Assembly (NCBI RefSeq): GCF_000348985.1
Contig: NC_035923.1
Location: forward strand, 248,001 to 312,000
DNA: 64,000 nucleotides
Direction of reading: 5' to 3'
Origin: Huiozyma naganishii CBS 8797
Lineage: Eukaryota > Ascomycota > Saccharomycetes > Saccharomycetales > Saccharomycetaceae
The notes under the pieces are model-generated. The model was not told the DNA's origin and ran no database searches. It saw only the letters and a list, made by a program, of their open reading frames with translations. A program made the translations under genes and the position numbers. Positions 19,742 to 29,992 of the stretch are shown here, one piece after another; position 1 is the first letter of the stretch, and every line of letters begins with the position of its first letter.

Positions 19742-19874
19742 GTTTACACATTGTCCAAGTCCGATTTGGCATAGATACCTATATATATAAGACACTGGTT
19801 AGTTAAATTTGGTTTGTCGAAGAGCGATTGAACTTTTGCCTGAGAGGAACTTACCAAAGTACAACCACATCACT

Positions 19875-22800
19875 ATGTCTTCTGCTGAAACCTGGTTACA
19901 AATATTGGATAACCCAACGCTGACTGTTCTGCCTCATGACTACTTACGTCCACAGGAGGAACCATTTGCAGAAGAGGCGGAGTACATTCTACAACTGCCA
20001 CAGTTGGATCTCCCATCAGTCCCTGCAAATATCAGTGATAAGTATATCGTCGCCCTTAGTGTATGGGCCACGCTGATGTACAGAGTATCTGCAGACGACG
20101 ACATTGTTTTGTACATTAGCAACAATAAAGTCTTAAGATTTACTATTCAGCCAACTTGGTCATTCAATGAGTTATACAGTACAATATCTGAAGAAATCGG
20201 AAAAGTCGCTGAATTACAAGACATTTCCTTCGACAGTCTTGCAGAAAAGTTGCAAGCTTCGAACGAACTAGAAAAAGCACCCCAACTATTCAGACTGGGT
20301 TTTGTTGAAAACCAAAGAGTTAGATTGGAACAGTTCAACCACCACAGACTAGACTTGGTCATAAATTTGGACAATAAATCGGGGCATCATTTGTTACAAT
20401 TGACGTATAATAAGCTACTATATTCTGAAGCCAGAATTAAAGTGGTGGCCGATCAATTCACGCAACTCCTAAGTGCACTACTTAACGACCCTTCGACCTG
20501 CATCACAAAAATCTCCATGATCACATCTTCCTCGCAGGGTGTGTTGCCAGATCCCACCACAAACCTTGGTTGGTGTGATTTTGTTGGATGCATTCACGAC
20601 ATTTTCCAAGACAACGCTGAAAAATTTCCCGAAAGAACCTGTGTTGTTGAGACCGGTCCAGTTGATTCCAAAAATCCTTCTCGTGTTTTCACTTACAAAG
20701 ATATCAACAGGGCATCCAACGTTGTTGCCCATTACTTGATCAAAACCGAGATTCAAAAAGGCGATGTTGTCATGATTTATTCCTCGAGAGGTGTTGATTT
20801 GATGGTTTGTGTAATGGGTGTATTAAAAGCTGGTGCAACCTTTTCGGTAATCGACCCTGCTTACCCACCAGCTAGGCAAACCATTTATCTAGGTGTCGCC
20901 AAACCAAGAGGTTTGATCGTGATCAGATCTGCTGGGAAATTGGACCAACTAGTAGAAGACTACATCACCAGAGAGTTGGATGTCATTACACGCATTCCCT
21001 CCATTGCCATCCAAGATGACGCGTCCTTACAAGGCTCTTTGGATAAATCCAATGATGTTTTGCTTCCCTATCAGGAATTGAAGGATACTCGTACCGGTGT
21101 AGTGGTTGGTCCGGACTCTAATCCAACTCTATCATTCACCTCTGGTTCCGAAGGTATTCCAAAAGGTGTTCTAGGGAGACATTTCTCATTAGCATATTAC
21201 TTCAGCTGGATGGCTAAACAGTTCCATCTTTCAGAAAATGATAAATTCACTATGCTAAGTGGTATTGCTCATGACCCTATTCAAAGAGACATGTTCACAC
21301 CGCTGTTTTTGGGGGCTCAACTTTACGTACCCACGGAAGATGATATAGGTACGCCAGGGAAACTAGCCGAATGGATGGGTACCTATAACTGTACCGTTAC
21401 CCACTTGACCCCAGCAATGGGTCAACTACTAACAGCTCAGGCCACAGTGCCATTTCCTAAACTGCACCATGCCTTCTTTGTCGGCGATATTCTAACCAAG
21501 CGTGATTGTTTGCGGTTACAAACATTAGCCGAAAATTGTTGCATTGTTAACATGTACGGTACCACAGAAACCCAACGTGCCGTTTCTTTCTTCGAAGTCC
21601 ACTCAAGGCGCGAAGAACCTACCTTTTTGAAGAAATTGAAGGATGTCATGCCTGCTGGTAAAGGGATGAAAAATGTCCAACTGCTGGTGGTAAACAGGAA
21701 CGACCGTACTCAAATTTGTGGGGTTGGAGAAGTGGGTGAAATTTATGTGCGCGCTGGTGGCCTAGCTGAGGGGTACAGAGGGTTGCCTGACTTGAACAAA
21801 GAGAAGTTTGTTAACAATTGGTTTGTTGATAAGAACCATTGGGACCATCTAGATAAAAATAACAATGAACCATGGAGGGAATTCTGGTATGGTCCAAGAG
21901 ACAGGCTTTATAGAACTGGTGACTTGGGTCGTTACTTACCGGACGGAAATTGTGAATGCTGCGGTAGAGCGGATGATCAAGTCAAAATCAGAGGGTTCAG
22001 AATCGAGCTAGGTGAAATTGACACTCATATATCCCAACATCCCCTAGTGAGAGAAAATATCACATTGGTTCGTAACAATGCGGACGGTGAAAAAACTCTC
22101 ATTACCTTTATGGTACCAAGATTTGATAAATCAGAAGAGCTATCTAAGTTCCAAACTCCAGTTCCAGAAACGCTATTGTCGGACCAGACTGTTAAGGGCT
22201 TAGTCAGCTACCATTTATTGGCTAAAGACATTAAATCATTTTTGAAAAAGAGACTGGCAAGTTATGCAATGCCATCTTTGATTGTTGTTTGGGACAAATT
22301 ACCTTTGAATCCCAACGGTAAGGTTGATAAACCTAAACTACAATTTCCCTCCAACAAGCAATTGGATCTGGTTGCTGCTAACGTGTCGTCCGAGATCGAT
22401 GAATCTGAATTCAGTGATACGGAAAGAGAAGTTCGCGATCTATGGTTAAACGTTCTACCTACAAAACCGGCATCCGTGTCTGTTGAGGACTCATTTTTCG
22501 ATCTTGGCGGGCATTCTATTTTGGCCACCAAAATGATCTTCACTTTGAAGAAGAAGTTGAATATCGACCTTCCATTGGGTACAATTTTCAAATATCCAAC
22601 AATCAAGGCTTTTGCCGCTGAATTGAATCGTATAAGACAGCCTGGTGGACAGACTCCAGAATCAGAGACGGACACAGTAGACTACAGCGCTGATGCCAGG
22701 AACCTAGTTCAGACTCTTCCAGCTACTTATGCATCTCGTCCTGACTTCAACATTTCTGAACCACAGACCATCAATGTTTTCGTTACTGGTGCTACTGGTT

Positions 22801-24038
22801 TCTTGGGTTCCTACATTGTTTCCAATTTGTTAAACCGTTCGAATGAAACTACCAAATTTAAAGTGTTTGCTCATGTGCGTGCAAAGGACGTGAAATCTGG
22901 TTTAGAAAGATTGACCAAAGCCGGCACTGCCTACGGGACTTGGTCGGACAACTTTGCTCAAAACGTTGAAGTTATTTTGGGTGATTTGTCTAAGAGTAAT
23001 TTTGGTTTACCTACTGATCAGTGGAAAGAGTTAACTGAGACTATTGACGTAATCATCCATAATGGTGCAATGGTCCACTGGGTGTTCCCATACGCTAAAA
23101 TGAGGGATGCTAATGTTATATCGACTATCAACGTTATGAATTTGGCTGCATCTGGTAAGCCAAAATTCTTTGATTTTGTCTCATCGACTTCTACATTGGA
23201 CACCAAACACTACTTTGACCTGTCTGATAGATTGGTTGCTGAGGGGAAAAGTGGTATCCTTGAGTCCGATGATTTGGCTGGATCATCTAAGGGTCTAGGT
23301 GGAGGTTACGGGCAATCGAAATGGGCCGCCGAGTACATAATTAGACGTGCTGGTGAAAGAGGCTTACGTGGGTGTATTGTCAGACCTGGTTATGTTACTG
23401 GCTACTCCAAGAACGGTTCCTGTAACACTGATGACTTTTTGTTAAGATGCTTGAAGAGTGCTGTCCAATTGGGCAAGATCCCTGACATTGACAATACCGT
23501 CAACATGGTACCTGTTGACCATGTTGCCCAAGTGGTTGTGTCAACGTCGTTAAACCCACCAGAAAAGAAGGCAGTTGCCGTTGCTCACGTTACCGCCCAC
23601 CCACGTATTCTGTTCAAAGATTACCTGTACACTTTGAAAAAATATGGCTACGATGTTGAAATCGAGGATTATAGCTCATGGTGTCAAGATTTGGAGCATT
23701 CTATTATGCAGGAACACCAGGATAATGCATTATATCCATTACTACACATGGTGCTTGATAACCTACCTGAAAACACCAAAGCTCCTGAACTTGATGATAG
23801 AAATGCTATAAAATCGTTGAACGCTGATGCAACCTGGACAGGAACCAACCATTCTGCAGGTGCTGGCGCCACTCCGGAGCAAATAGGGATCTATATCTCG
23901 TTTTTGAACAAAGTCGGTTATTTGCCATCTCTGGAAAGAGCAGGAGGCGCTCCGCTGCCCGAAATTTCTGTCCAACAAGCACAAGTTGAACTTGTTGCAT
24001 CTGGTGCTGGTGCTCGTTCTACTGCGACCTCAACTTAG
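19875..24038 (+). CDS. LYS2: Alpha-aminoadipate reductase Lys2
   Basis: Lys2 activates alpha-aminoadipate as an adenylate, loads it on a carrier arm and reduces it with NADPH to the semialdehyde in fungal lysine synthesis. The 1387-residue protein (S. cerevisiae 1392) has the full domain order. The adenylation domain contains SFTSGSEGIPKG, YRTGDLGRYLPDG and RIELGEIDTH. The carrier domain has FFDLGGHS, whose Ser881 takes the phosphopantetheine put on by Lys5. The reductase has the Rossmann motif VTGATGFLG near 970 and the YGQSKWAAEY active-site tyrosine/lysine. The ATG at 19875 gives the family start, and 22 upstream in-frame codons are not conserved. Codon use is more AT-rich than in the left 10 kb. 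Confidence 0.98.
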   Translation: MSSAETWLQILDNPTLTVLPHDYLRPQEEPFAEEAEYILQLPQLDLPSVPANISDKYIVALSVWATLMYRVSADDDIVLYISNNKVLRFTIQPTWSFNELYSTISEEIGKVAELQDISFDSLAEKLQASNELEKAPQLFRLGFVENQRVRLEQFNHHRLDLVINLDNKSGHHLLQLTYNKLLYSEARIKVVADQFTQLLSALLNDPSTCITKISMITSSSQGVLPDPTTNLGWCDFVGCIHDIFQDNAEKFPERTCVVETGPVDSKNPSRVFTYKDINRASNVVAHYLIKTEIQKGDVVMIYSSRGVDLMVCVMGVLKAGATFSVIDPAYPPARQTIYLGVAKPRGLIVIRSAGKLDQLVEDYITRELDVITRIPSIAIQDDASLQGSLDKSNDVLLPYQELKDTRTGVVVGPDSNPTLSFTSGSEGIPKGVLGRHFSLAYYFSWMAKQFHLSENDKFTMLSGIAHDPIQRDMFTPLFLGAQLYVPTEDDIGTPGKLAEWMGTYNCTVTHLTPAMGQLLTAQATVPFPKLHHAFFVGDILTKRDCLRLQTLAENCCIVNMYGTTETQRAVSFFEVHSRREEPTFLKKLKDVMPAGKGMKNVQLLVVNRNDRTQICGVGEVGEIYVRAGGLAEGYRGLPDLNKEKFVNNWFVDKNHWDHLDKNNNEPWREFWYGPRDRLYRTGDLGRYLPDGNCECCGRADDQVKIRGFRIELGEIDTHISQHPLVRENITLVRNNADGEKTLITFMVPRFDKSEELSKFQTPVPETLLSDQTVKGLVSYHLLAKDIKSFLKKRLASYAMPSLIVVWDKLPLNPNGKVDKPKLQFPSNKQLDLVAANVSSEIDESEFSDTEREVRDLWLNVLPTKPASVSVEDSFFDLGGHSILATKMIFTLKKKLNIDLPLGTIFKYPTIKAFAAELNRIRQPGGQTPESETDTVDYSADARNLVQTLPATYASRPDFNISEPQTINVFVTGATGFLGSYIVSNLLNRSNETTKFKVFAHVRAKDVKSGLERLTKAGTAYGTWSDNFAQNVEVILGDLSKSNFGLPTDQWKELTETIDVIIHNGAMVHWVFPYAKMRDANVISTINVMNLAASGKPKFFDFVSSTSTLDTKHYFDLSDRLVAEGKSGILESDDLAGSSKGLGGGYGQSKWAAEYIIRRAGERGLRGCIVRPGYVTGYSKNGSCNTDDFLLRCLKSAVQLGKIPDIDNTVNMVPVDHVAQVVVSTSLNPPEKKAVAVAHVTAHPRILFKDYLYTLKKYGYDVEIEDYSSWCQDLEHSIMQEHQDNALYPLLHMVLDNLPENTKAPELDDRNAIKSLNADATWTGTNHSAGAGATPEQIGIYISFLNKVGYLPSLERAGGAPLPEISVQQAQVELVASGAGARSTATST

Positions 24039-24165
24039 ATGTGTATTATTGTATAATGAAAAACCTGTAATAAAATATATTTAATGTACCTAAAATATGC
24101 TAATATGTATATACCTGATGTGCATGGTGGGACAAGCGAACACACAGAAAGAATTCCCATAACGT

Positions 24166-26499
24166 TCAATTGTTGAATAAAAATTGCAAATCGTCGGGTG
24201 TCAACCTGCTGATGGCTGCCTCATCTTGGTTGATTGTGGCGTGAATCATATTTGCTTTCTTTTCCTGTAGCTCGATGATTCTCGATTCTATACTGTCTTC
24301 GATGCAAAATCTGGTAATCTTGACAGGTCTAAACTGACCAATTCTATGTACTCTGTCACCACTCTGCCACTCCACACTAGGATTCCACCAAGGGTCTAAA
24401 ATGAACACTTGAGAAGCCTCACACAGATTCAATGCCACACCACCTGCTTTTAAACTGACCAGGAAGACCTCGCAACGAATGTTGTTCATAAAATATTTGA
24501 TAGTTTGATCTCTCTGAGTTGGGGACATGCTACCTTGTAGTTTGACAGTCTTAAACCCTGCTCTCCTCAATCTCCACTCAACAAGGTCTAGCATACTGGT
24601 AAACTGTGAAAAGACAATTGACTTGATAGTTTTTTCCTTCGATCTTAGCTTGTATAACTCCTCAACCAACGCCTCAATTTTCGTTGAAGATTTCCATGTG
24701 TCCTGAAGGTTTAGTCTACTGATAATGCTTTGTTTTTTAAAGGCCGCCATATCTACCTCCAGTGCCGGTTGGGAGAGATCAATACTCAACCCAATGTGAC
24801 AGACGGGACAAGTCAATTTTTGCGCGTTTTTGTCCATGAACGACTCAACGTACTCCTTTATGCAGAGTCTGCAAAATCTGTGATGACAATGCGATTCTAT
24901 TGGTTCCTCTGCTTCATCATCACATAATTCACATATTATAACATCAGAGACACTAGGGTCACTTTTCCTGAAACGTTTCAAAACAAGATCCGGATGATCA
25001 GCCAGCTGTCTCATTCTTGTGATCAGCGAGAAAATGTTCGCATAGTTGTTCAACACAATACCTTCCTCTACGTAGGAATTGTACTTCCTCTTAACGTCAC
25101 TGTACAAGCTTCTGTACAGATCCTTTTCTTCTTCGTTGAAACAGTCACGTCTAACGGTAACAATCCTTGGAGGCAACCCCAAATCGTCGGCACGTTCCAC
25201 TTTAGTCCTTCGTAACATTATATTTTTAAGAAGTGTTTGGATGTTCATGAACGATTCCAATCCTGGCCCCTCAACACCAAATTTTTGAATGTTTTTCAAC
25301 ATAAAATGATTGAAGAAATTGGTGTGCTGCATGATAACATGGTTACAACGGTCGCAATGCATATTATCAGAAAATTTCCATTCCTTTGAGGCACAATCGC
25401 ACTTTGTGCAGAAATATTGGGAAAATGGTTCTATGTTCAGAAACCTAATCAGTGAGTACATTTCACCAATTCGGTTTTGCAGTGGGGTACCACTGAGACA
25501 CCATCTTTTCTCTGTCTTGATCACGTTGACAGCCCTTGCGGTGTTACTTTGTCTGTCCTTGATATTGTGTGCCTCATCAAGGATCACTCTGTAGAAATTG
25601 ATATTATGCAACACAGATTTTTCTTTGACCAAGCCAGACTTTCTTCTAAACCCATAATTTTGTTTCCTGTATACCGATTCAATAACCGAGTATGTTGTTA
25701 GGATAACGTCGAATTCCGAAATGTCCGCAATCTTATTAGTCCTTGTGGCGCCGTGATAGACGTACACTTTCAACTTACCGTTCGTGTGCTGATCGATTTC
25801 GTTTTTCCACTGTATTAGCGCTACTGTGGGTGCAATGACCAATGATGGTCTCTTGGTCACATCCGCCATCAAAAGTGCAATTGTCTGTATGGTCTTACCC
25901 ATACCCATTTCATCTGCCAGGACACCGCCAGCGTATTTACCCGCTTCTTGTTCCAAGAGCCAGTGTAAACCTTCCAACTGGAAGGGTAATAGTTTAATAC
26001 TCATACCTTCTGGTTGGTTCGATCTAATCGGAGTATAGGCTGGTGAATTTTGCAAATCAGGGAAGACGTCCTTTAACTCCGGATGATTTTCGAACAGTCT
26101 CTGAGTGTTTCTTTCATACGGTGTGATCTTGGGTGCTTTTCTCTTCTTTGTCGATTTTGCCCTTTTCGCTGGGGCCTTCCTCTTTTTCGACAAAGCTTCG
26201 TCGTCATCACTTTCACCAACCTCTGTGATTTGTAATTCATCAACCTCATTTTTGACACCCACTAATTCCTTTTCTTCCTCCTCTTTTACAGGAGCCACAT
26301 CCGTGTCATCTTCAAGATAGTCCTCATCGTCATTGTAATCGTCACTTATGTTGAGATGCTTGTCCGGTGTTTTCTCTAATTTCAAAGTAGCGTCATCTTC
26401 TTCGTTCTCAAAATCGTTGATTTCTACGTAGTTAACCTTGGCCTTAGCTGCTCTGCTACGCCCACTTCTTGTTCTCCGGATAAACCCACCTTCTTGCAT
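24166..26499 (-). CDS. RAD16: Rad16, SNF2-type ATPase and RING protein of global-genome nucleotide excision repair
   Basis: With Rad7, Rad16 finds UV damage in silent DNA and acts in a ubiquitin ligase. The protein has 777 residues (S. cerevisiae 790). An acidic and then lysine-rich N-terminus precedes the helicase. Motifs include Walker [14 protein letters not shown], the cysteine pairs CTKC and CDRC in an insertion, a RING finger near residues 520-560 (CELC to CPVC), and the C-terminal helicase lobe with [10 protein letters not shown] and HRIGQ. The ATG at 26499 gives the family start MQEGGFIRR. The frame continues upstream only from a GTG. The end LQFLFNN is conserved. Confidence 0.97.
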   Translation of the reverse strand: MQEGGFIRRTRSGRSRAAKAKVNYVEINDFENEEDDATLKLEKTPDKHLNISDDYNDDEDYLEDDTDVAPVKEEEEKELVGVKNEVDELQITEVGESDDDEALSKKRKAPAKRAKSTKKRKAPKITPYERNTQRLFENHPELKDVFPDLQNSPAYTPIRSNQPEGMSIKLLPFQLEGLHWLLEQEAGKYAGGVLADEMGMGKTIQTIALLMADVTKRPSLVIAPTVALIQWKNEIDQHTNGKLKVYVYHGATRTNKIADISEFDVILTTYSVIESVYRKQNYGFRRKSGLVKEKSVLHNINFYRVILDEAHNIKDRQSNTARAVNVIKTEKRWCLSGTPLQNRIGEMYSLIRFLNIEPFSQYFCTKCDCASKEWKFSDNMHCDRCNHVIMQHTNFFNHFMLKNIQKFGVEGPGLESFMNIQTLLKNIMLRRTKVERADDLGLPPRIVTVRRDCFNEEEKDLYRSLYSDVKRKYNSYVEEGIVLNNYANIFSLITRMRQLADHPDLVLKRFRKSDPSVSDVIICELCDDEAEEPIESHCHHRFCRLCIKEYVESFMDKNAQKLTCPVCHIGLSIDLSQPALEVDMAAFKKQSIISRLNLQDTWKSSTKIEALVEELYKLRSKEKTIKSIVFSQFTSMLDLVEWRLRRAGFKTVKLQGSMSPTQRDQTIKYFMNNIRCEVFLVSLKAGGVALNLCEASQVFILDPWWNPSVEWQSGDRVHRIGQFRPVKITRFCIEDSIESRIIELQEKKANMIHATINQDEAAISRLTPDDLQFLFNN

Positions 26500-26909
26500 G
26501 CTGACCTGACCAGGAGGTGCCCCAAAGGATGAGAGAGGCGGAGTAAATGGAATATGATCTTCTTCGTTGCAACTGTGCACTGAACATTTTATGTCATTTC
26601 AAATCGAAGTATCTTTTTTTCTTTTCTTTTTCCGCATTCCCCACAAAAAGGAAAGAAAAAAGAAACAGCGTGCAATTTCTATTTTGGAAACTGCAGCGAA
26701 GCTCATTTTCCTAAAATGGAAATGAGAGCGGGTTGTCATAGCGACAGGTAATTTGACCAGTATAACGTCATCAGCAGCTTAAATTGCTTTTGGTTTGTCT
26801 ACTATATAACGGTGAACATAGAGAAGATAGTACAGTGATGAGTTGGTTTGTATGTAGGGGGACAGATAACCCAAATGAGTTCTTGGAGGGAGCTGCGCGG
26901 GGAGCCCGT
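26500..26909. other. RAD16-SUS1 interval, CYC8 absent
   Basis: These 410 bases hold the RAD16 promoter and the SUS1 3' region. There is no trace of CYC8, which sits between these genes in S. cerevisiae. Pyrimidine-rich runs at 26609-26660 and a GGAAATGAGAG stretch are the only obvious features. Confidence 0.5.
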
Positions 26910-27435
26910 TTATTCAGTCTCCACGATGTCTTCTAGAAATGCTTTGATTTGGGCTAATGTATCATCTCTTGTGTTTTGCGAAACCATTTCTGTAGGGAGA
27001 AGGTAGATACACTGATTCCCATAACCATACTGTGATGACCAGTGTTTGGTACAAAGCAGGTAGAATTACAGCAAACGTGGTATTCATTTTACAACAATAC
27101 CTGTTAGTAACAACACTCTCTGGGGGCTAAAATGACAACAGCAATAACATACCTAATGCCTGTGGTTCGATTTTTTCAAGAACGTCCTTGTAGTTCGCTT
27201 GATTACTGCTTCTAATCTCTTGCATTGTGAGGTCTCTCACTTTATCAGCCCATCCGTCTTGCAACAATTTGTCATTCAATGCATTGGATATTCTATTACC
27301 ACATGTTAGTAAAAGACTGCACGATGTAGCAAATAACAACGCTGGTAGGTGGGACCCACGGGCGAGAACTTACTTTTCGTAGTTTCCTGATTCGACCAGA
27401 TAACTCTGTATCTGCGCCTTCAAATCGGAGGCCAT
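26910..27435 (-). CDS. SUS1: Sus1, SAGA DUB module and TREX-2 subunit, three exons
   Basis: Sus1 joins the histone H2B deubiquitinating module of SAGA to mRNA export at nuclear pores. The exons are 27374-27435, 27153-27292 and 26910-26989 (62, 140 and 80 bases). Joined, they encode 93 residues (S. cerevisiae 96) that align end to end, for example SYLVESGNYEKISN across junction 1 and QALEMVSQNTRDDT across junction 2. Introns start GTAAGT and GTATGT, both have a perfect TACTAAC, and they end TAG and CAG. Keeping either intron gives an early stop. S. cerevisiae SUS1 also has two introns whose splicing is regulated. It is divergent from YSA1, with 295 bases between starts. Confidence 0.95.
26990..27152 (-). 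other. SUS1 intron 2
   Basis: The 163-base intron has 5' site GTATGT at 27152-27147, branch site TACTAAC at 27109-27103 and 3' site CAG ending at 26990. The branch lies close to the 5' site and more than 110 bases from the used AG. The earlier CAGs in between would not restore the conserved frame. Confidence 0.9.
27293..27373 (-). other. SUS1 intron 1
   Basis: The 81-base intron has 5' site GTAAGT at 27373-27368, branch site TACTAAC at 27311-27305 and 3' site TAG ending at 27293. Retention puts TAA directly after the exon 1 codon AAG. Confidence 0.93.
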
Positions 27436-27730
27436 TGGATAATGGAACTGAGAGTAGCGTTAACCAGAGTAAGTAATGACCTTCTGCTCTTCTGCAAAAC
27501 GATGTGAAGAGTCTGCCTCAGTTCCAAGGGACCCACTCAGTGTCTGTCTCTATCCTTCGCAGTTCATTTCAACAGTCGCTTTCTCTTTGACGTTTTGAGG
27601 CCTTTGAAGTTCTTACCCGAAGGGTGAAGAAGGGCTATCCCAGGAAGGGAGAACGTTGGCTGTAAGAGTGCACTTCTCCCGGTGGACCTCTCTCCACGGG
27701 GACATATTGCATCTTGCGCTTCTTAGATAT

Positions 27731-28414
27731 ATGAGCTTGTGTCTTGGTAGGAGGTTAGTGTCGCGAGGGTTCAAAGTAATGAGTGCAGTGAAGGGTAGTC
27801 CCAGCAAGGCACGGTTGGTGTCGTCGCGTCCCGTGTTGGACACGAACGAGTGCAAGTGGATTGGGCTTGAGAAGATGAAGTATCTCGACCCGAACGGTAA
27901 TGAGAGGGAGTGGGACTGTGCTGTGCGCAAGACTAGAAACACAGGGAACGTCGACGGTATCGGGATATTTACCATCTTAAACTACAAAGACGGTCGTCCC
28001 CTGGAGGTGCTGTTGCAAAAACAGTTTAGACCACCCGTGGAAGGTGTCTGTATCGAGGTCCCCGCGGGCTTGATCGACGCCGACGAGGGGATTGAAACCG
28101 CTGCTCTGAGAGAGCTGCTTGAGGAGACCGGCTACATAGGCAAGATCATCAAGCAGGGCCCCATCATCTACAACGACCCAGGGTTCACCAACACGAACAT
28201 GTCATTGCTCACTGCCGAGGTGGATATGACATTGGACGAAAACAAGAACCCAAAGACGCAACTGGAAGAAAACGAGTTCATCGAGTGCTTCACCGTGCCT
28301 CTGAAAGAACTGCCCGAAGAGATGCTCAAACTCGAGAAAGAGGGCTACAAGTTGGATGCACGTATCCAAAACGTGGCACACGGTATTGCGATTGCCAGAC
28401 AGTACAACCTGTAG
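27731..28414 (+). CDS. YSA1: Nudix ADP-sugar pyrophosphatase Ysa1
   Basis: Ysa1 cleaves ADP-ribose and related sugars to AMP and the sugar phosphate, and affects metabolism under oxidative stress. The 227-residue protein (S. cerevisiae 231) has an intact Nudix box, with GLIDADE, seven residues, then RELLEETG. Flanking conserved stretches are QKQFRPPVEGVCIEVPAG and NDPGFTNTN. The ATG at 27731 gives a short arginine-rich N-terminus (MSLCLGRRLVSRG) like a weak mitochondrial signal. A second ATG at 27779 would give a cytosolic form of 211 residues. The upstream TTG frame is ignored. Confidence 0.95.
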   Translation: MSLCLGRRLVSRGFKVMSAVKGSPSKARLVSSRPVLDTNECKWIGLEKMKYLDPNGNEREWDCAVRKTRNTGNVDGIGIFTILNYKDGRPLEVLLQKQFRPPVEGVCIEVPAGLIDADEGIETAALRELLEETGYIGKIIKQGPIIYNDPGFTNTNMSLLTAEVDMTLDENKNPKTQLEENEFIECFTVPLKELPEEMLKLEKEGYKLDARIQNVAHGIAIARQYNL

Positions 28415-28796
28415 AACTGAACCTTACGTTCCCTCTGTATGTATTTGTTTTCTAATTCTCAGTTCTCTCGATGTACGAACAAGACATTACAAAGGGAAAT
28501 CCATCAATTGCTAAGTAAGTATAGAGCTAAAGGGTTTCCAGATGCTCGGAGCCATGTGCTGCGCTGTTCTGGCCGCTGCTGCTGCGGTCACATCTTGCAA
28601 GAGACCTCTTCACAGTGACGAAAAAAGAATGAAAAATTTTTTGCATATAAATTTCAAAGAGATATTGACATCGCTTTCTTATCGGTATCTGGATAACTTC
28701 CAGTTTCCAGTTGTCTTGCATACTTGGTATTTCACGTTTGTTTATACAGAGATCAGTCAATTGCATCCATTGATCACTTCAGTCACAATTACAACA
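28415..28796. promoter_or_regulatory. SPE3 promoter interval
   Basis: The interval contains AAAAATTTTTT at 28632-28642, a good match to the RRPE element of ribosome-biogenesis genes. A TATAAAT box follows at about 28646-28652, some 145 bases before the SPE3 ATG. The SPE3 frame is open back to an ATG at 28542, upstream of the TATA box, so this extension is probably not used. Confidence 0.5.
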
Positions 28797-29678
28797 ATGT
28801 CCGAACAAATTACACACCCAACGATTGTCGATGGCTGGTTCAGAGAAATCTCTGATACCATGTGGCCCGGTGAAGCCATGACTTTGAAGGTGGACAAAGT
28901 TCTTCACCACGAGAAGTCCAAGTACCAGGATGTCCTGATCTTCAAGTCTACCGATTTTGGTAACGTCCTTGTTCTAGATAACGCCATCCAGGTTACTGAG
29001 CGCGATGAGTTCTCTTATCAGGAAATGATTGCCCATTTAGCATTGAACTCCCACCCTAACCCAAAGAAGGTTTTGGTCATTGGTGGTGGTGATGGTGGTG
29101 TCCTCAGAGAAATTGTCAAGCACGAGTGCGTCGAGGAGGCCGTCCTATGTGACATTGATGAGGCTGTCATCAGACTGTCAAAAAAGTACCTGCCAGATAT
29201 GTCCAAGTCTTACGACCATCCAAAGGTCAAGGTCCACATTGGTGACGGTTTCCAGTTCTTGAAGGAGTACCAGAACACTTTTGACGTTATCATCACGGAC
29301 TCTTCCGACCCAGAGGGTCCAGCTGAAACTTTGTTCCAGAAGCCTTACTTCGAATTGCTAAACGATGCCTTGACCGAAAAGGGTGTCATCACCACTCAAG
29401 CTGAATCGTTCTGGATTCATCTGCCAATTATCAAAGACTTGAAAAAGGCCTGTAAGGCCGTGTTCCCTGTCGCTGAATACGCATGGACTTCTATTCCAAC
29501 TTACCCAACTGGTATGATTGGTTTCATGGTCTGCTCCAAGGACAAATCCGTAAACGTCAAGAAACCATTACGTGAAATTTCCAGCGCGGAGGAAGAGAAA
29601 CTGTACAGATACTACAGCAAGGACATCCATGCGGCATCCTTTGTCTTGCCAACATGGGTCGCCAAGGAATTAGAATGA
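28797..29678 (+). CDS. SPE3: Spermidine synthase
   Basis: Spe3 transfers aminopropyl from decarboxylated S-adenosylmethionine to putrescine, giving the spermidine needed for eIF5A hypusination. The 293-residue protein is the same length as in S. cerevisiae. Conserved motifs are the substrate-site [10 protein letters not shown], the [13 protein letters not shown] stretch with the catalytic aspartate, and [10 protein letters not shown]. The ATG at 28797 gives [15 protein letters not shown]. In S. cerevisiae this gene is on chromosome XVI, in the block duplicated from the surrounding chromosome II genes. Its place between YSA1 and ALG1 therefore reflects different gene loss after duplication. 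Confidence 0.97.
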   Translation: MSEQITHPTIVDGWFREISDTMWPGEAMTLKVDKVLHHEKSKYQDVLIFKSTDFGNVLVLDNAIQVTERDEFSYQEMIAHLALNSHPNPKKVLVIGGGDGGVLREIVKHECVEEAVLCDIDEAVIRLSKKYLPDMSKSYDHPKVKVHIGDGFQFLKEYQNTFDVIITDSSDPEGPAETLFQKPYFELLNDALTEKGVITTQAESFWIHLPIIKDLKKACKAVFPVAEYAWTSIPTYPTGMIGFMVCSKDKSVNVKKPLREISSAEEEKLYRYYSKDIHAASFVLPTWVAKELE

Positions 29679-29992
29679 ACAATATAGTCACCGTATATAT
29701 GTACTGATAAGCGTTCATAATAACCTCCACAAAATTTTCTGTAAATGAATACCAACCCCACAAAACTCTTTCCGCATCCTTAATCCAGTGACTAAAGTGT
29801 ATCGAAGGGATAATTACACGTTGATGGTAATGCTGTTCGCCAACATACTTAGCTCTCTTTACTTGTGTAAGAACAAAATGTATTTACAGGGTATCAAGAA
29901 CAACAAAAGAAAACACTATATAGATATAGTAAAATGTACAAAGTACAGTGTAGGAGAATGGGAAAATAAACCTTGCTCATGGAATTTCCAGC
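29679..29992. terminator. Convergent SPE3-ALG1 3' region
   Basis: The two genes end toward each other over 314 AT-rich bases. The interval has TATATAT-type efficiency elements after SPE3 (29694-29701) and AAATAAACC near the ALG1 end. No coding sequence is supported. Confidence 0.4.

Larger units (their letters stand above)
18884..19874. other. TKL2-LYS2 intergenic region
   Basis: This AT-rich stretch of 991 bases holds the TKL2 terminator region and the LYS2 promoter. Near LYS2 there are a Lys14 site, a Gcn4 site and a TATA box, listed separately. At about 19116-19126 TTTTACGTTTG matches 10 of 11 positions of the yeast ARS consensus, which is too common in AT-rich DNA to call an origin. No gene is supported in the first 600 bases. 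Confidence 0.5.

Noticed and set aside
19538..19774. 78-codon frame upstream of LYS2
   Set aside because: It starts with GTG and overlaps the Lys14 and Gcn4 sites of the LYS2 promoter.
28542..28796. 85-codon in-frame N-terminal extension of SPE3 starting at an ATG
   Set aside because: The ATG lies upstream of the TATA box at 28646-28652, the sequence is not like Spe3, and the family start at 28797 gives the exact S. cerevisiae length.
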